Of a DNA stretch of 64,000 nt, positions 16,483 through 25,519 are shown piece after piece. Numbering within the stretch: position 1 is the first letter of the stretch; every line of letters begins with the position of its first letter. The notes under the pieces were generated by a model. That model did no database searches and had not been told where the DNA came from. It saw only the letters and a list, made by a program, of their open reading frames with translations. Source of the stretch: Rhodohalobacter halophilus (lineage in GTDB: Bacteria > Bacteroidota > Rhodothermia > Balneolales > Balneolaceae); assembly GCF_001715195.1 (NCBI RefSeq), contig NZ_MDWE01000036.1, forward strand, positions 1 through 64,000, written 5' to 3'. Both the position numbers and the translations under genes were made by a program.

Positions 16483-18024
16483 TCAGCCTAACCAACCCTC
16501 CCGATCAAGGCTTCGATATTGAATTGCTTCGGCAATATGATTCGGAAATATCGATTCCGTTCGATCCAGATCAGCAATCGTTCGTGATACTTTTAGTATT
16601 CGATCGTATGCTCTGGCTGATAGTCCTAGAGTATTCATCGCTTTCTTTAACATGCTTTCTCCGGCTTTATCAATTCGGCAGATTTTCCGGGCCATTTTCG
16701 TATTCATCTGAGCATTACAGTAAACCCCTTCAATCCCCATAAATCTGCGGCTCTGTATCTCCCTCGCTGCCACCACACGCTCACGAATGTTTGCCGAACT
16801 TTCTCCTTTTGTTTTGGCAGATAACTCATCAAAACTGACTTTCTCAACATCCACATGTAAATCAATACGATCCAGCATCGGCCCACTGATTCGATTCAGG
16901 TATCGCTGCATCTGCATGGGTGTAGCACCATTCTCATCATCCGGATCGTACCAGTCGCCCGTTGGCGAGGGATTCATTGAGGCCACCAGCATAATTCTGC
17001 TCGGGTAGTTCACACTCATTCTTGCCCGCGAAATACTCACGCTTCCATCTTCGAGCGGCTGACGCATCACCTCAAGCGCGCTTCGTTTAAATTCGGGTAA
17101 CTCATCCAAAAATAGAACGCCATTGTGTGCCATTGATATTTCACCGGGCATCGGTATGCTTCCTCCCCCAACAAGTGCCACGTCTGACACCGTGTGGTGA
17201 GGACTACGAAACGGACGGTGTGTAACTAATGATTTACCCGGCTCTAGTATGCCGGCTACAGAGTGAATTTTTGTTGTTTCAAGCGCTTCATCGAGAGTGA
17301 GCGGCGGCAGTATAGTCGGCAACCTTCGCGCCATCATTGTTTTACCTGAGCCGGGCGGACCAACCATAATTACATTGTGTCCGCCCGCTGCTGCTACCTC
17401 AAGGGCACGTTTCACATTCTCCTGACCTCTTACATCTTCAAAATCCAATACATCAGCTTTTCCGTTTGTACTGAACAGGCTTTTCGGATTGATACTCAAT
17501 GGAGGTTTACTGTTTTCATTCTCAAACCAATTCATTACTTCTTTCAGATCCGAAAATGGCAACACCTTAATTCCATTCACAACAGCCGCTTCTGCACCAT
17601 TTTTTTCGGGCAAAATAATATACTCTAGCCCACGCTCTTTAGCCTCTACCGCCATGGGCAACACCCCTTTTACCGGACGAAGTTTCCCGTCCAGTGCCAG
17701 CTCTCCGAGTATTAAACTTCGTTCAAGTTTTTCAGTCTCTATCTGGTCCGATACGGCCAATAAACTGACGGCTATTGGCAGGTCAAAGGCGCTCCCCTCT
17801 TTTGGCAGATCGGCCGGAGCAAGATTTACAGTAATTCGTCCGCGAGGAAAAAAGGCATCTGCATTTTTAAGAGCCGCATCAATTCTATCTTTCGATTCGC
17901 TAACTGCCCGGTCAGGCAGTCCTACTAAAAAATATTTCGGTAACCCACCGCTCCGGTTTACTTCCACTTCAATCAGCCGTGCATCCACGCCGATAGTCGA
18001 AGCACAGTATACTCTTGACAACAT
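16483..18024 (-). CDS. comM: YifB/ComM-family Mg chelatase-like ATPase
   Basis: 513 residues from the ATG at 18022-18024; the frame is open 19 codons further but family members start MLSRVYCASTIGVDARLIEVEV. The N-terminal lon-protease-S5-like domain (1-170, with VGLPDRAVSESKDRI) is followed by the AAA+ core (Walker A GPPGSGKTMMARRLPTIL, sensor and HHTVSDVALVGGG insert, Walker B LFLDELPEF) and the C-terminal magnesium-chelatase-like domain (LSARAYDRILKVSRTIADLD). ComM proteins are hexameric helicases that drive branch migration in natural transformation. No other competence gene is in the window, so that role here is by family only. Confidence 0.95.
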   Translation of the reverse strand: MLSRVYCASTIGVDARLIEVEVNRSGGLPKYFLVGLPDRAVSESKDRIDAALKNADAFFPRGRITVNLAPADLPKEGSAFDLPIAVSLLAVSDQIETEKLERSLILGELALDGKLRPVKGVLPMAVEAKERGLEYIILPEKNGAEAAVVNGIKVLPFSDLKEVMNWFENENSKPPLSINPKSLFSTNGKADVLDFEDVRGQENVKRALEVAAAGGHNVIMVGPPGSGKTMMARRLPTILPPLTLDEALETTKIHSVAGILEPGKSLVTHRPFRSPHHTVSDVALVGGGSIPMPGEISMAHNGVLFLDELPEFKRSALEVMRQPLEDGSVSISRARMSVNYPSRIMLVASMNPSPTGDWYDPDDENGATPMQMQRYLNRISGPMLDRIDLHVDVEKVSFDELSAKTKGESSANIRERVVAAREIQSRRFMGIEGVYCNAQMNTKMARKICRIDKAGESMLKKAMNTLGLSARAYDRILKVSRTIADLDRTESIFPNHIAEAIQYRSLDREGWLG

Positions 18025-18116
18025 AATAACTCCTGAATCTTTTTGTTCTCTATCTCGTAGTAAGAAACAGGATTTGTTCAATCCTTACAGGTTAACATCA
18101 AAATTGAGGTAGAAAA

Positions 18117-18491
18117 ATGGAAAAAACAGAGAAGACCATACTTGAAGAGCTTCAGGGAACCGTTCAGGAAATTATCGGACAAATCAAATCCCTGATCAAA
18201 AAGGGCGATGCAAAAAGGGTCATTGTAAAAAATAAGAGAGGCAAAGTGTTGCTTGAGAGTCGCCTCACACTTGGGTTGGCCGGTACTGCCGTATTAGCTA
18301 TTTATGCTCCGCTTTTTACAGCGATCACTGCACTTGTTCTCTACGCCAGTGATGTCCGTGTTTTTGTTGAGCGAGATGCAAATAATGAGGAAACAGATGA
18401 GTATGAGGTGGATGCAGAAGTGATAGAAATTCAGGATGAGAGTGACGAAGAGTCCGATTCCAAAACAGACAAAACAGTTGGTAAAAAATAA
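18117..18491 (+). CDS. DUF4342 domain protein
   Basis: 124 residues. The pattern KKGDAKRVIVKNKRGKVLLE followed by RLTLGLAGTAVLAIYAPLFTAITALVLYASDVRVFVE matches the DUF4342 family: a short polar domain, a hydrophobic stretch that may be a membrane hairpin, and a beta strand. The acidic tail (DEYEVDAEVIEIQDESDEES) is low-complexity. Function is unknown. It diverges from comM by 92 bases and converges on trxB; its stop overlaps the probable trxB terminator. Confidence 0.8.
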   Translation: MEKTEKTILEELQGTVQEIIGQIKSLIKKGDAKRVIVKNKRGKVLLESRLTLGLAGTAVLAIYAPLFTAITALVLYASDVRVFVERDANNEETDEYEVDAEVIEIQDESDEESDSKTDKTVGKK

Positions 18492-18521
18492 AAAAGCGAC
18501 AAGCAGCCGAGCCACTTGCCG
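18487..18521 (-). terminator. Probable terminator of trxB
   Basis: Read on the minus strand, CGGCAAG and CTTGTCG (with one G-U pair) enclose an 11-base loop and are followed by CTTTTTTATTTT. It begins 24 bases after the trxB stop and reaches into the last codons of the convergent DUF4342 gene. Confidence 0.5.
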
Positions 18522-18545
18522 TTTACATTCGTAATGAAGAGAAGA

Positions 18546-19526
18546 TCACTTCCAGTGCTGCTGGGCAATCGCCTCTTCGCTCTCTTCCATATCGGAAAGA
18601 AACCGTTCGGCATCCAATGCAGCACGGCAACCGGTTCCCGCTGCAGTCACAGCCTGACGATAAATAGGATCCATTGCATCGCCGCTGGCAAATATACCGG
18701 GAAGATCTGTCTCTGTTGACTCACCTTTGGTCTTGATATATCCAACATCATCCATTGTCAGCACATTTTTGAACAGGTCTGTATTGGGTTTATGGCCAAT
18801 GGCTACAAACACACCGGTTACATCTTCCAGTGTAGAGATTTCACCGGTTTTATTATTTTTGATCTTCACGCCTTGCACAACCTGGTCGCCCAGAACTTCC
18901 TGAAGCTCGGAATCCCAGATAAACTCAATTTTATCATTTTTAAATGCACGCTTCTGCATTGCTTTCGAAGCACGAAGCTCATCGCGCCGGTGAATGACTG
19001 AAACTTTGCTTGCAAATTTGGTCAGGAAAAGAGCTTCTTCCATCGCGGTATCGCCGCCGCCCACAATCACTACATGCTGGTCACGGAAAAAGGCTCCGTC
19101 ACAGGTTGCGCATGCACTCACACCTTTCCCGCGAAGGCGCTGCTCACTTGGCAGGTCAAGCCATTTAGCAGATGCACCGGTTGCAATGATGATTGCTTTT
19201 GCAAAAATCTCTGTCTCTTCATCTACAGTCAGTTTATACGGACGCTCATCAAATTCGATATTTGTTACATACCCGTATCGGCAATCAGCTCCAAAACGTG
19301 TGGCCTGCTGACGGAAATCCTCCATCATTTTCGGCCCCATTACTCCTTCAGGGTAGCCCGGAAAGTTGTCCACTTCCGTTGTCTGTGTTAACTGGCCGCC
19401 GGGTTCCGGGCCTTCAAATACAATCGGGTTCAAATCGGCACGTGCTGCATAAATTGCCGCTGTTAAACCGGCCGGACCACTCCCAACAATTACCACATCA
19501 AATGTTTTTCCTTGAATGTCTTCCAT
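18546..19526 (-). CDS. trxB: Thioredoxin-disulfide reductase
   Basis: 326 residues. FAD-binding GSGPAGLTAAIYAARA is at about 15-30, the redox-active CATC (ACATCDGAFF) lies at about 137-141, and the NADPH-binding GGGDTAMEEALFL follows, with IFASGDAMDP near the C-terminus for FAD. This is the complete low-molecular-weight TrxB layout. The enzyme passes electrons from NADPH to thioredoxin (trxA at 43.5 kb is a candidate partner). It is divergently transcribed from the transhydrogenase genes, with a perfect TAnnTTTG box (TACATTTG) 32 bases before the start codon. Confidence 0.97.
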   Translation of the reverse strand: MEDIQGKTFDVVIVGSGPAGLTAAIYAARADLNPIVFEGPEPGGQLTQTTEVDNFPGYPEGVMGPKMMEDFRQQATRFGADCRYGYVTNIEFDERPYKLTVDEETEIFAKAIIIATGASAKWLDLPSEQRLRGKGVSACATCDGAFFRDQHVVIVGGGDTAMEEALFLTKFASKVSVIHRRDELRASKAMQKRAFKNDKIEFIWDSELQEVLGDQVVQGVKIKNNKTGEISTLEDVTGVFVAIGHKPNTDLFKNVLTMDDVGYIKTKGESTETDLPGIFASGDAMDPIYRQAVTAAGTGCRAALDAERFLSDMEESEEAIAQQHWK

Positions 19527-19557
19527 TATTCTTAATTGATTTTATTTTTCTTTCCTA

Positions 19558-19565
19558 CAAATGTA
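19558..19565 (-). promoter_or_regulatory. Candidate -7 promoter element of trxB
   Basis: TACATTTG on the minus strand matches the Bacteroidota TAnnTTTG -7 consensus exactly. A -33 TTTG at the preferred distance is not evident; the nearest TTTG is 14 bases upstream. Confidence 0.45.
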
Positions 19566-19654
19566 AGAAATATTGAACTCAAATTTGGTCAATCTTGTCT
19601 ATTGAATCTATAGTCATTTACAAATATGACCCTGTAGCCATAACTCTTTATGCG

Positions 19655-19684
19655 TTGTAATTTATCCAAAATTAACTATGTTTA
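19655..19684 (+). promoter_or_regulatory. Candidate promoter of the pnt operon
   Basis: TTG at 19655-19657, 19-base spacer, then TATGTTTA at 19677-19684, seven of eight bases of TAnnTTTG with the spacing usual in Bacteroidota. The ATG of pntAA is 26 bases further on. GTTTA/TAAAC arms at 19680-19691 overlap the -7 box and could be an operator. Confidence 0.45.
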
Positions 19685-19710
19685 GTTAAACTAACCGAAC
19701 GAGGTTTCCC

Positions 19711-20832
19711 ATGAATGTTGGTGTTTTCCGCGAAACAAAACCGCTTGAAAAACGCGTGGCTCTAACGCCTGAAGGGGTTCAGAAGCTGATAGAAAAAGAT
19801 CTGCGGGTGCATATTGAATTTGGAGCGGGCGAACAATCAAGCTATTCCGATCAACAGTATGAAGAAGCCGGTGCTCAGATGAAATCCAGAGAGGAGATAC
19901 TCTCACAAACTGATCTTCTACTTGCTGTTCAGGCGCCGGACCCTGAGATTCTTAAAAAAATGAAGAGCGGGGCAGCTACAGTTTCATTGATGTGGCCGCT
20001 TCAAAACAGTGACTATGTAAAACAACTCTGTGAGCTGGGCATCTCCGGGTTGGCCATGGATACAATCCCCCGGATCAGCCGGGCTCAATCGATGGATGCG
20101 CTCTCCTCAATGAGTAACATCGCAGGGTATAAGGCTGCGCTGCTCGGGGCCAATCATCTGGATCGCTACCTGCCCATGATGATGACAGCCGCCGGAACCA
20201 TTCCGCCTGCTAAAGTACTGGTCTTGGGTGCAGGTGTTGCCGGCCTTCAAGCCATTGCCACTGCAAAACGCCTTGGTGCTGTTGTAGAAGCGTTTGATGT
20301 GCGGCCTGCAGTGAAGGAACAGGTGGAGAGTCTGGGGGCAAAGTTTGTTGAAATGCCGTTTAACGAGAGTGCAGAAACAGATTCGGGATACGCGAAGGAA
20401 CTATCGGATACCAACAAAGAACGCCAAAAGAATCTGATTCACGAGCATGTCAAAAAATCGGACATTGTGATCACCACGGCTTTAATACCGGGGAAACCTG
20501 CTCCTACTCTTATTACCAAACAGATGGTCATTGATATGTCTGCCGGGTCGGTAATCATTGATATTGCGGCAGAGCAAGGGGGAAACTGTGAGCTTACCAA
20601 GCCGGGGGAGATCAACCGCGAAAACGGTGTTATTATTGATGGCCCATTGAATATCCCCAGCACCCTGGCATTTCACGCCAGTAAACTATACTCTAAAAAT
20701 ATTCTGTCTCTTCTCAATCTTTTGATTGATGAGGGCCGTTTGAACTTTAACTTCGATGATGAAATCATCGCTAACGCTACGGTAACTCATCAGGGTAAGA
20801 TTATCTCTCCTTTTGTGAAGGAGAACAGCTAA
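19711..20832 (+). CDS. pntAA: NAD(P)+ transhydrogenase, alpha subunit part 1
   Basis: 373 residues: the NAD(H)-binding domain I of proton-translocating transhydrogenase, encoded separately from its membrane part. MNVGVFRETKPLEKRVALTP is the typical N-terminus (shared with alanine dehydrogenase), VLVLGAGVAGLQAIATAKRLGA is the NAD-binding Rossmann motif and SAGSVIIDIAAEQGGNCE is the conserved C-terminal block. Together with the next two genes it forms the three-subunit (AA/AB/B) enzyme that uses the proton motive force to reduce NADP+ with NADH. GAGG at 19701-19704 is a modest ribosome-binding site. Confidence 0.96.
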   Translation: MNVGVFRETKPLEKRVALTPEGVQKLIEKDLRVHIEFGAGEQSSYSDQQYEEAGAQMKSREEILSQTDLLLAVQAPDPEILKKMKSGAATVSLMWPLQNSDYVKQLCELGISGLAMDTIPRISRAQSMDALSSMSNIAGYKAALLGANHLDRYLPMMMTAAGTIPPAKVLVLGAGVAGLQAIATAKRLGAVVEAFDVRPAVKEQVESLGAKFVEMPFNESAETDSGYAKELSDTNKERQKNLIHEHVKKSDIVITTALIPGKPAPTLITKQMVIDMSAGSVIIDIAAEQGGNCELTKPGEINRENGVIIDGPLNIPSTLAFHASKLYSKNILSLLNLLIDEGRLNFNFDDEIIANATVTHQGKIISPFVKENS

Positions 20833-20854
20833 CGGCAATTAACCCAATCCCCTT

Positions 20855-21148
20855 ATGGAAGCATTTATTTTTAACCTGTTCATCTTTGTGCTGGCCTCTT
20901 TCGTTGGATTTGAACTGATATCCAAGGTGCCGCCAACACTCCACACTCCGCTCATGTCGGGAGCGAACGCAATTTCGGGTATTACCTTAATTGGTGCACT
21001 GATTATTGCCGGCGGTCCTGATTCACTTTATGCACAGTGGATCGGCTTTGCAGCTATCATATTTGCAACAATCAATGTAGTGGGTGGTTTTATGGTAACT
21101 GACAGGATGCTCGAAATGTTTAAAAAGAAGGAGGAGGATAAGCAATGA
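20855..21148 (+). CDS. pntAB: NAD(P)+ transhydrogenase, alpha subunit part 2
   Basis: 97 residues, three hydrophobic helices (about 3-20, 35-55, 60-82). It contains the HTPLMSGANAISGITLIGAL block that identifies the membrane part of the alpha subunit (domain IIa). The C-terminal MFKKKEEDKQ is the basic cytoplasmic tail. It begins 22 bases after pntAA and overlaps pntB by four bases (ATGA, 21145-21148). With PntB it forms the proton channel. Confidence 0.95.
   Translation: MEAFIFNLFIFVLASFVGFELISKVPPTLHTPLMSGANAISGITLIGALIIAGGPDSLYAQWIGFAAIIFATINVVGGFMVTDRMLEMFKKKEEDKQ
21128..21137 (+). promoter_or_regulatory. Strong Shine-Dalgarno of pntB
   Basis: AAGGAGGAGG lies inside the last codons of pntAB, ending 7 bases before the pntB ATG. 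It is one of the clearest ribosome-binding sites in the window, where most starts have little or none. Confidence 0.7.
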
Positions 21149-22560
21149 GCCATTTTCTCCCAGAATTCCTTCAAGATGTCTTACCCAATATCATCCAGAT
21201 TTTCTACCTGGTTGCAACAGGCTTTTTTATCATCGGTATTAAGCGGCTTGGATCTCCCGCAACCGCCCGGTCAGGAAACCAGATGGCCTCCCTTGGGATG
21301 TTGATAGGCGTAGTAGTTACCCTTTTTGATCGCGAAATTATCGCCTTTGAGTTTATCATTGCGGGATTGGTTGTCGGGGCCGCAATCGGGATTTTTGCGG
21401 CCAAAAAAGTCCAAATGACAGCCATGCCCGAAATGGTGGCCATTTTCAACGGATTCGGGGGAGGAGCTTCGGCACTGGTTGCCTGGGGTGAATTTTCCAG
21501 ACTGAGTCCTGCCCTTTTTGATACACAAAGCCTGGCTACAACCGGACTGAGTATTCTTGTCGGCTCCATCACCTTTACCGGAAGCTTTATCGCATTTGGT
21601 AAGTTGAAAGGCTTTATCGGTGGCGGGCGCATCGCGTTGCCGGGTCAAAACATCATCAATCTGTTACTTACCGCTGCCGCATTGGGAATGGTCGGTTGGT
21701 TTACAGTTGACCCTGAACATCAAGTTGTGTTCTGGACACTTTTCGGACTTGCATTGCTTATCGGTGTTTTAACGGTTCTTCCTATTGGAGGCGCAGATAT
21801 GCCGGTGGTTATTTCATTGCTCAACTCCTATTCCGGTATTGCCGCTTCCATGGCCGGGTTTGTTTTGGGGAATAACCTGTTGATTATCAGCGGTGCGTTG
21901 GTTGGAGCCGCCGGACTGATTTTGACCAACATCATGTGTAAGGCGATGAACAGAACGCTTGTCAATGTTCTGTTTGGTGCGTTTGGCGGATTGGAAGACT
22001 CAACCGGGCCTGATACCGGAGATAAAACCTATCAACAAACCTTTGCTGATGATGTAGCCATTCAATGTGCATACGCTTCCAAAGTTGTCATCGTTCCCGG
22101 ATATGGCCTTGCCGTGGCCCAGGCTCAGCATACGCTGAAAGAGGTCGCAAATATTCTGGAAGAAAGAAACGTAACTGTTAAGTACGGAATTCATCCTGTA
22201 GCGGGACGTATGCCGGGACACATGAACGTACTGCTCGCTGAAGCTGATGTGCCATACGATCAACTCTACGACATGGATGAAATCAACCCGGATTTCAAAT
22301 CAACCGATGTGGTTTTGATTATCGGTGCTAATGATGTTGTGAATCCGGCAGCAAAAACATCTCCGGGAAGCCCCATTTACGGAATGCCCATTCTGAATGT
22401 CGATGAAGCAAAACGGACTATTGTTTTTAAAAGAAGTATGAGCCCGGGGTATGCCGGTATCGACAATGACTTATTTTACAGTGATAAGAACCAGATGTTT
22501 TTCGGAGATGCAAAAAAATCACTTCAAGAGCTGGCTACCGCGTTAAAAGAGCTCGATTAA
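21145..22560 (+). CDS. pntB: NAD(P)+ transhydrogenase, beta subunit
   Basis: 471 residues. The first 270 form eight or nine transmembrane helices (proton-conducting domain II), including NGFGGGASALVAWGEF and LLNSYSGIAASMAGFVLGNNLL. The C-terminal domain III binds NADP(H): VVIVPGYGLAVAQAQH is its nucleotide-binding loop, GRMPGHMNVLLAEADVPYD follows, and VLIIGANDVVNPAA and FKRSMSPGYAGIDNDLF close the site. Length and motifs are complete. It is the last gene of the pnt operon and is followed by a terminator. Confidence 0.97.
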   Translation: MSHFLPEFLQDVLPNIIQIFYLVATGFFIIGIKRLGSPATARSGNQMASLGMLIGVVVTLFDREIIAFEFIIAGLVVGAAIGIFAAKKVQMTAMPEMVAIFNGFGGGASALVAWGEFSRLSPALFDTQSLATTGLSILVGSITFTGSFIAFGKLKGFIGGGRIALPGQNIINLLLTAAALGMVGWFTVDPEHQVVFWTLFGLALLIGVLTVLPIGGADMPVVISLLNSYSGIAASMAGFVLGNNLLIISGALVGAAGLILTNIMCKAMNRTLVNVLFGAFGGLEDSTGPDTGDKTYQQTFADDVAIQCAYASKVVIVPGYGLAVAQAQHTLKEVANILEERNVTVKYGIHPVAGRMPGHMNVLLAEADVPYDQLYDMDEINPDFKSTDVVLIIGANDVVNPAAKTSPGSPIYGMPILNVDEAKRTIVFKRSMSPGYAGIDNDLFYSDKNQMFFGDAKKSLQELATALKELD

Positions 22561-22566
22561 ACAAAA

Positions 22567-22596
22567 AAACCCCGAAGTATTTCTCTTCGGGGTTTG
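22567..22596. terminator. Bidirectional terminator between pntB and the sugar dehydrogenase gene
   Basis: AAACCCCGAAG, loop TATTTCT, CTTCGGGGTTT: a perfect 11-bp stem flanked by A-rich and T-rich ends. It serves both convergent genes. Confidence 0.85.
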
Positions 22597-22618
22597 ATAT
22601 GGTTGTTCATAACCCTGC

Positions 22619-23833
22619 TTACTCTTCAATAGGGACAATTCGGTTCAGATGTCCGTTCGTTTCATCCAGGAAATAGATATACCCGTCAGGTGCTTCTATT
22701 ACGTGACGAATCCGTCCAATTCCTTCAACCAGCCGCTCTTCTCTTACAAACTGATCCCCGTCAAGCACAACCCGGGAGATCGATTGATAAGCAAGTGCAC
22801 CAATCAATGCATTTCCTTCCCATCCGGGATATTTATCAGATGTTACAAACGCCATACCCGCAGGAGCTATGGATGGTGTGTATTGATGAACCGGCTGTTC
22901 CATTCCTTCACGCTCGGTCTCTTCAGTAATGGTTGAACCGTCGTAGTTAATACCATAGGTGATTTCCGGCCAGCCGTAGTTCGCACCCGGCTTGTTGTTG
23001 ATGTTTATTTCATCACCGCCACGTGGACCGTGCTCATTTGTCCAAACAACACCTGTTTCTGGATGAACGGCCATGCCCTGAATATTTCTGTGACCATAGG
23101 CGTAGATCTCATCCAATCCGTCTCGCCCTACAAATGGATTATCTTCAGGGATAGATCCATCATCGTGAAGACGCAGTACACTACCGTTCGATTTACTCAA
23201 ATCCTGAGCAGTATCCATCTCTCCGCGATCTCCAATTGAGAAAAACATGTAACCGTCGTGATCAAACACAATTCGGCTGCCAAAATGGTGGCCCCGGTTT
23301 GTGAATGGGGTGCCTACGTAAAGTTCTTCCATATCCACAAGACTATGAGCATCTTCATCAAACCTTACTCGAATAATGGCGGTCTGTCCCTCACCATCTA
23401 CTGGTTTTGAGTAGCTGATATAAAGCCACCCATTTTCAGCATAATTGGGATGGGGTTCGATATCGAGCAAACCACCCTGATTTCGTGCAAATACTTCAGG
23501 AACACCTGAAATTGGATCGCCGTGAAGTTCACCATTTTTAATTTTTCGAAGAGTCCCGTCACGTTCTGTAATCAGCACCAGGCCATCTGGCAGAAAAGCA
23601 GCCGCCCACGGCAGATCAAGGCCTTCCACTACCGTTTGAACATGAAAATTGAACTCCTCAGATTCATAAACATCACCGGGATTATCTGATAAAGCGAAGT
23701 ATTCAGGATTATCGTCCTGAGTTGCTTCACCGTTATTTGCCTCGGTTTCCAGCGATTCTGCACACCCAACTGCAGAAAGCAGCAAAATGGTTGTCAGAAT
23801 CGATAATAATTTTTGGGCTTTAAGAACTGTCAT
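22619..23833 (-). CDS. PQQ-dependent sugar dehydrogenase lipoprotein (soluble aldose dehydrogenase type)
   Basis: 404 residues. The N-terminal signal ends in lipobox LSAVGC, so the mature protein starts at a lipidated Cys, followed by an acidic linker rich in Glu/Asn. From about residue 70 the six-bladed beta-propeller of the glucose/sorbosone dehydrogenase (YliI/Asd) family begins: GLDLPWAAAFLPDGLVLITERDG, then QGGLLDIEPHPNYAENG, NRGHHFGSRIVF, GHRNIQGMAVHPETG and NEHGPRGGDEIN, which form the PQQ and Ca2+ site region. It should oxidise sugars in the periplasm if PQQ is available; no pqq genes are in the window. Confidence 0.92.
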   Translation of the reverse strand: MTVLKAQKLLSILTTILLLSAVGCAESLETEANNGEATQDDNPEYFALSDNPGDVYESEEFNFHVQTVVEGLDLPWAAAFLPDGLVLITERDGTLRKIKNGELHGDPISGVPEVFARNQGGLLDIEPHPNYAENGWLYISYSKPVDGEGQTAIIRVRFDEDAHSLVDMEELYVGTPFTNRGHHFGSRIVFDHDGYMFFSIGDRGEMDTAQDLSKSNGSVLRLHDDGSIPEDNPFVGRDGLDEIYAYGHRNIQGMAVHPETGVVWTNEHGPRGGDEININNKPGANYGWPEITYGINYDGSTITEETEREGMEQPVHQYTPSIAPAGMAFVTSDKYPGWEGNALIGALAYQSISRVVLDGDQFVREERLVEGIGRIRHVIEAPDGYIYFLDETNGHLNRIVPIEE

Positions 23834-23904
23834 AGGTTGGGTATTTGAGTTGTGAGTATTGTAAACCGTTCAATTACACATGTATAACTGAAAAAATATT
23901 AAAA

Positions 23905-24753
23905 TCAGTCCAGCCTGTACGTTCCGGATAGATCAAATGGAAATGTTTGTCCGTCGCGGAAACCCTGAAGATCAGCAGAAATATCAGCCGACCCTTTCAA
24001 GTCATATTCAAAAGAGGTATTCCCGCTCATAATGTCCATCAATGCTGACCCCATTTGCGACGAATTCAGGCGGATAGGTATCGTGATGGTTTGGCGATCT
24101 GAGGCACCAATTCTGATATTTTCACCAAGTGTGGTGTCGAGCCATTCACGACCATTTACAGCCAGTTCATAAGCAGTATTTGCAATGGAAATTGCAAATG
24201 GGTTTGGATTCTCGACCTGGAAACTAACTTCAATTTCAGCACCACTCAGCGAAATATTTTTCACATCAAAATCGCCCAATGATATTCTTGGCACCTTTGG
24301 AATCGGCAGTTCACCGGACGTTCGCACAGGAACTTTTCGGGTTCCAAGAACCGGGACCTCAAATTCGACTTCGGTAGCAATTGCATACGATAGGCTGTCC
24401 TGACGTATCACCGACCGGAAAGAGTCATAAACTTCCTGAAAATTTAGCGTTACAGGAACTTGTACAGTCTGCTTCGATTCCCGCCCAATACTGAAATTGT
24501 CCTCTTCAACTCCTGATAAGAATGAACTTTCATTGATGAAAAATTCATAATTATAGCCGGATGCAGACACTCCAAAACTGTTTGGGTTATCCACTTCAAA
24601 ATCAAAAAGGAGCGTTACCCCGTCGGGGGTAATTCGGTCGATCGACATATCCTTAAATGAGACGTTCGGTTCCTGAACATTCGCCGCATCCCGAAGGGTA
24701 CTGCAGGAAACCGCAAACATTGAGACCAATAAAATTAATAGTAGCTTTTTCAT
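23905..24753 (-). CDS. LEA type 2 (WHy domain) lipoprotein
   Basis: 282 residues. The signal peptide ends in a lipobox (FAVSC), so it is a lipoprotein. Two tandem immunoglobulin-like LEA2/WHy domains are visible by internal similarity: VTLLFDFEVDNPNSFGVSASGYNYEFFIN (about 50-80) and AEIEVSFQVENPNPFAISIANTAYELAVN (about 170-200). Such proteins occur across bacteria and plants and are linked to desiccation or stress tolerance, with no defined biochemical activity. It sits 71 bases upstream of the sugar dehydrogenase gene and 52 bases downstream of the glycosylase gene, on the same strand. Confidence 0.88.
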   Translation of the reverse strand: MKKLLLILLVSMFAVSCSTLRDAANVQEPNVSFKDMSIDRITPDGVTLLFDFEVDNPNSFGVSASGYNYEFFINESSFLSGVEEDNFSIGRESKQTVQVPVTLNFQEVYDSFRSVIRQDSLSYAIATEVEFEVPVLGTRKVPVRTSGELPIPKVPRISLGDFDVKNISLSGAEIEVSFQVENPNPFAISIANTAYELAVNGREWLDTTLGENIRIGASDRQTITIPIRLNSSQMGSALMDIMSGNTSFEYDLKGSADISADLQGFRDGQTFPFDLSGTYRLD

Positions 24754-24805
24754 ATTGTAGATCTAAATTTTAAAAATAGATAAATGCTTTACCCGCACTT
24801 TTGTT

Positions 24806-25498
24806 TCAATTCAATTGAGTAAGTTCAGATAACTGCCGTCGAAATTTGGGCGCCCCGCCATTTGCAGGATGCCGCACTCCGATGTAATCAACTCCAAGTT
24901 CCGACAAACTCTGTTCACACTTCCTGCCTACTGCCACAAGTTTTGGTTTATTAAACAGTCCAATAAACGTTTTTAAATGTTTCAAACCCGCCTCCATTTC
25001 ACCTGCCAATGGTGTTCGGTTACTAAGCAGTCCTTTGTCGGGGTCATATGGATGCCACGGTACCGCATTCCATAAAACCACTTCGTACGGATTTATATTC
25101 ATATCCGTTAAAGCACCCCACATAATTGTTGCTGTCGGTTCACTCATACCTTTCTCAATCAGATCGGGACGACTGGTTCGGTTGGGCCTCTCACTTTTAA
25201 AAACGTGCGCCGGTTTCACTCCGTATTTCTCCTGCTGGTACCCGAGTAGAATTCGCTCAGAGGTCATAGCAATACCGGTAAAATGTCCGCCCTGATAACC
25301 CAGTGCTTCCGCAATAAACAGGTATTTTGCCGTATGTTTGCGTTCCGACAAATACGTTTCGAGTTGTTTCCTCCGAATCTCCGGAGCGTTTGGGACAGCA
25401 TCATGTTTTTTATCCTGATGGTACCAAGGATTGAACAAACCCTTTGGGGTTCGTTTTAAAGATTTAACAAATTCTGTAATTGCACTCTTTTCAGGCAT
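24806..25498 (-). CDS. Uracil-DNA glycosylase superfamily protein, atypical motifs
   Basis: 230 residues from ATG 25498; a TTG at 25513 in the same frame is less likely. The UDG-fold motif A appears as FIAEALGYQGGHFTG, where families 4 and 5 have GEAPG or GLAPA, so the catalytic loop is divergent (Leu in place of Pro). VVLWNAVPWHP corresponds to the second core strand, VAVGRKCEQSL to the strand before the last motif and VRHPANGGAPKFR to the His-containing motif B. It probably removes uracil or a related base from DNA; the exact specificity cannot be deduced. It follows recQ after about 20 bases, suggesting a repair operon. Confidence 0.75.
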   Translation of the reverse strand: MPEKSAITEFVKSLKRTPKGLFNPWYHQDKKHDAVPNAPEIRRKQLETYLSERKHTAKYLFIAEALGYQGGHFTGIAMTSERILLGYQQEKYGVKPAHVFKSERPNRTSRPDLIEKGMSEPTATIMWGALTDMNINPYEVVLWNAVPWHPYDPDKGLLSNRTPLAGEMEAGLKHLKTFIGLFNKPKLVAVGRKCEQSLSELGVDYIGVRHPANGGAPKFRRQLSELTQLN

Positions 25499-25519
25499 AG
25501 AATAAACAGACAACTTTAA

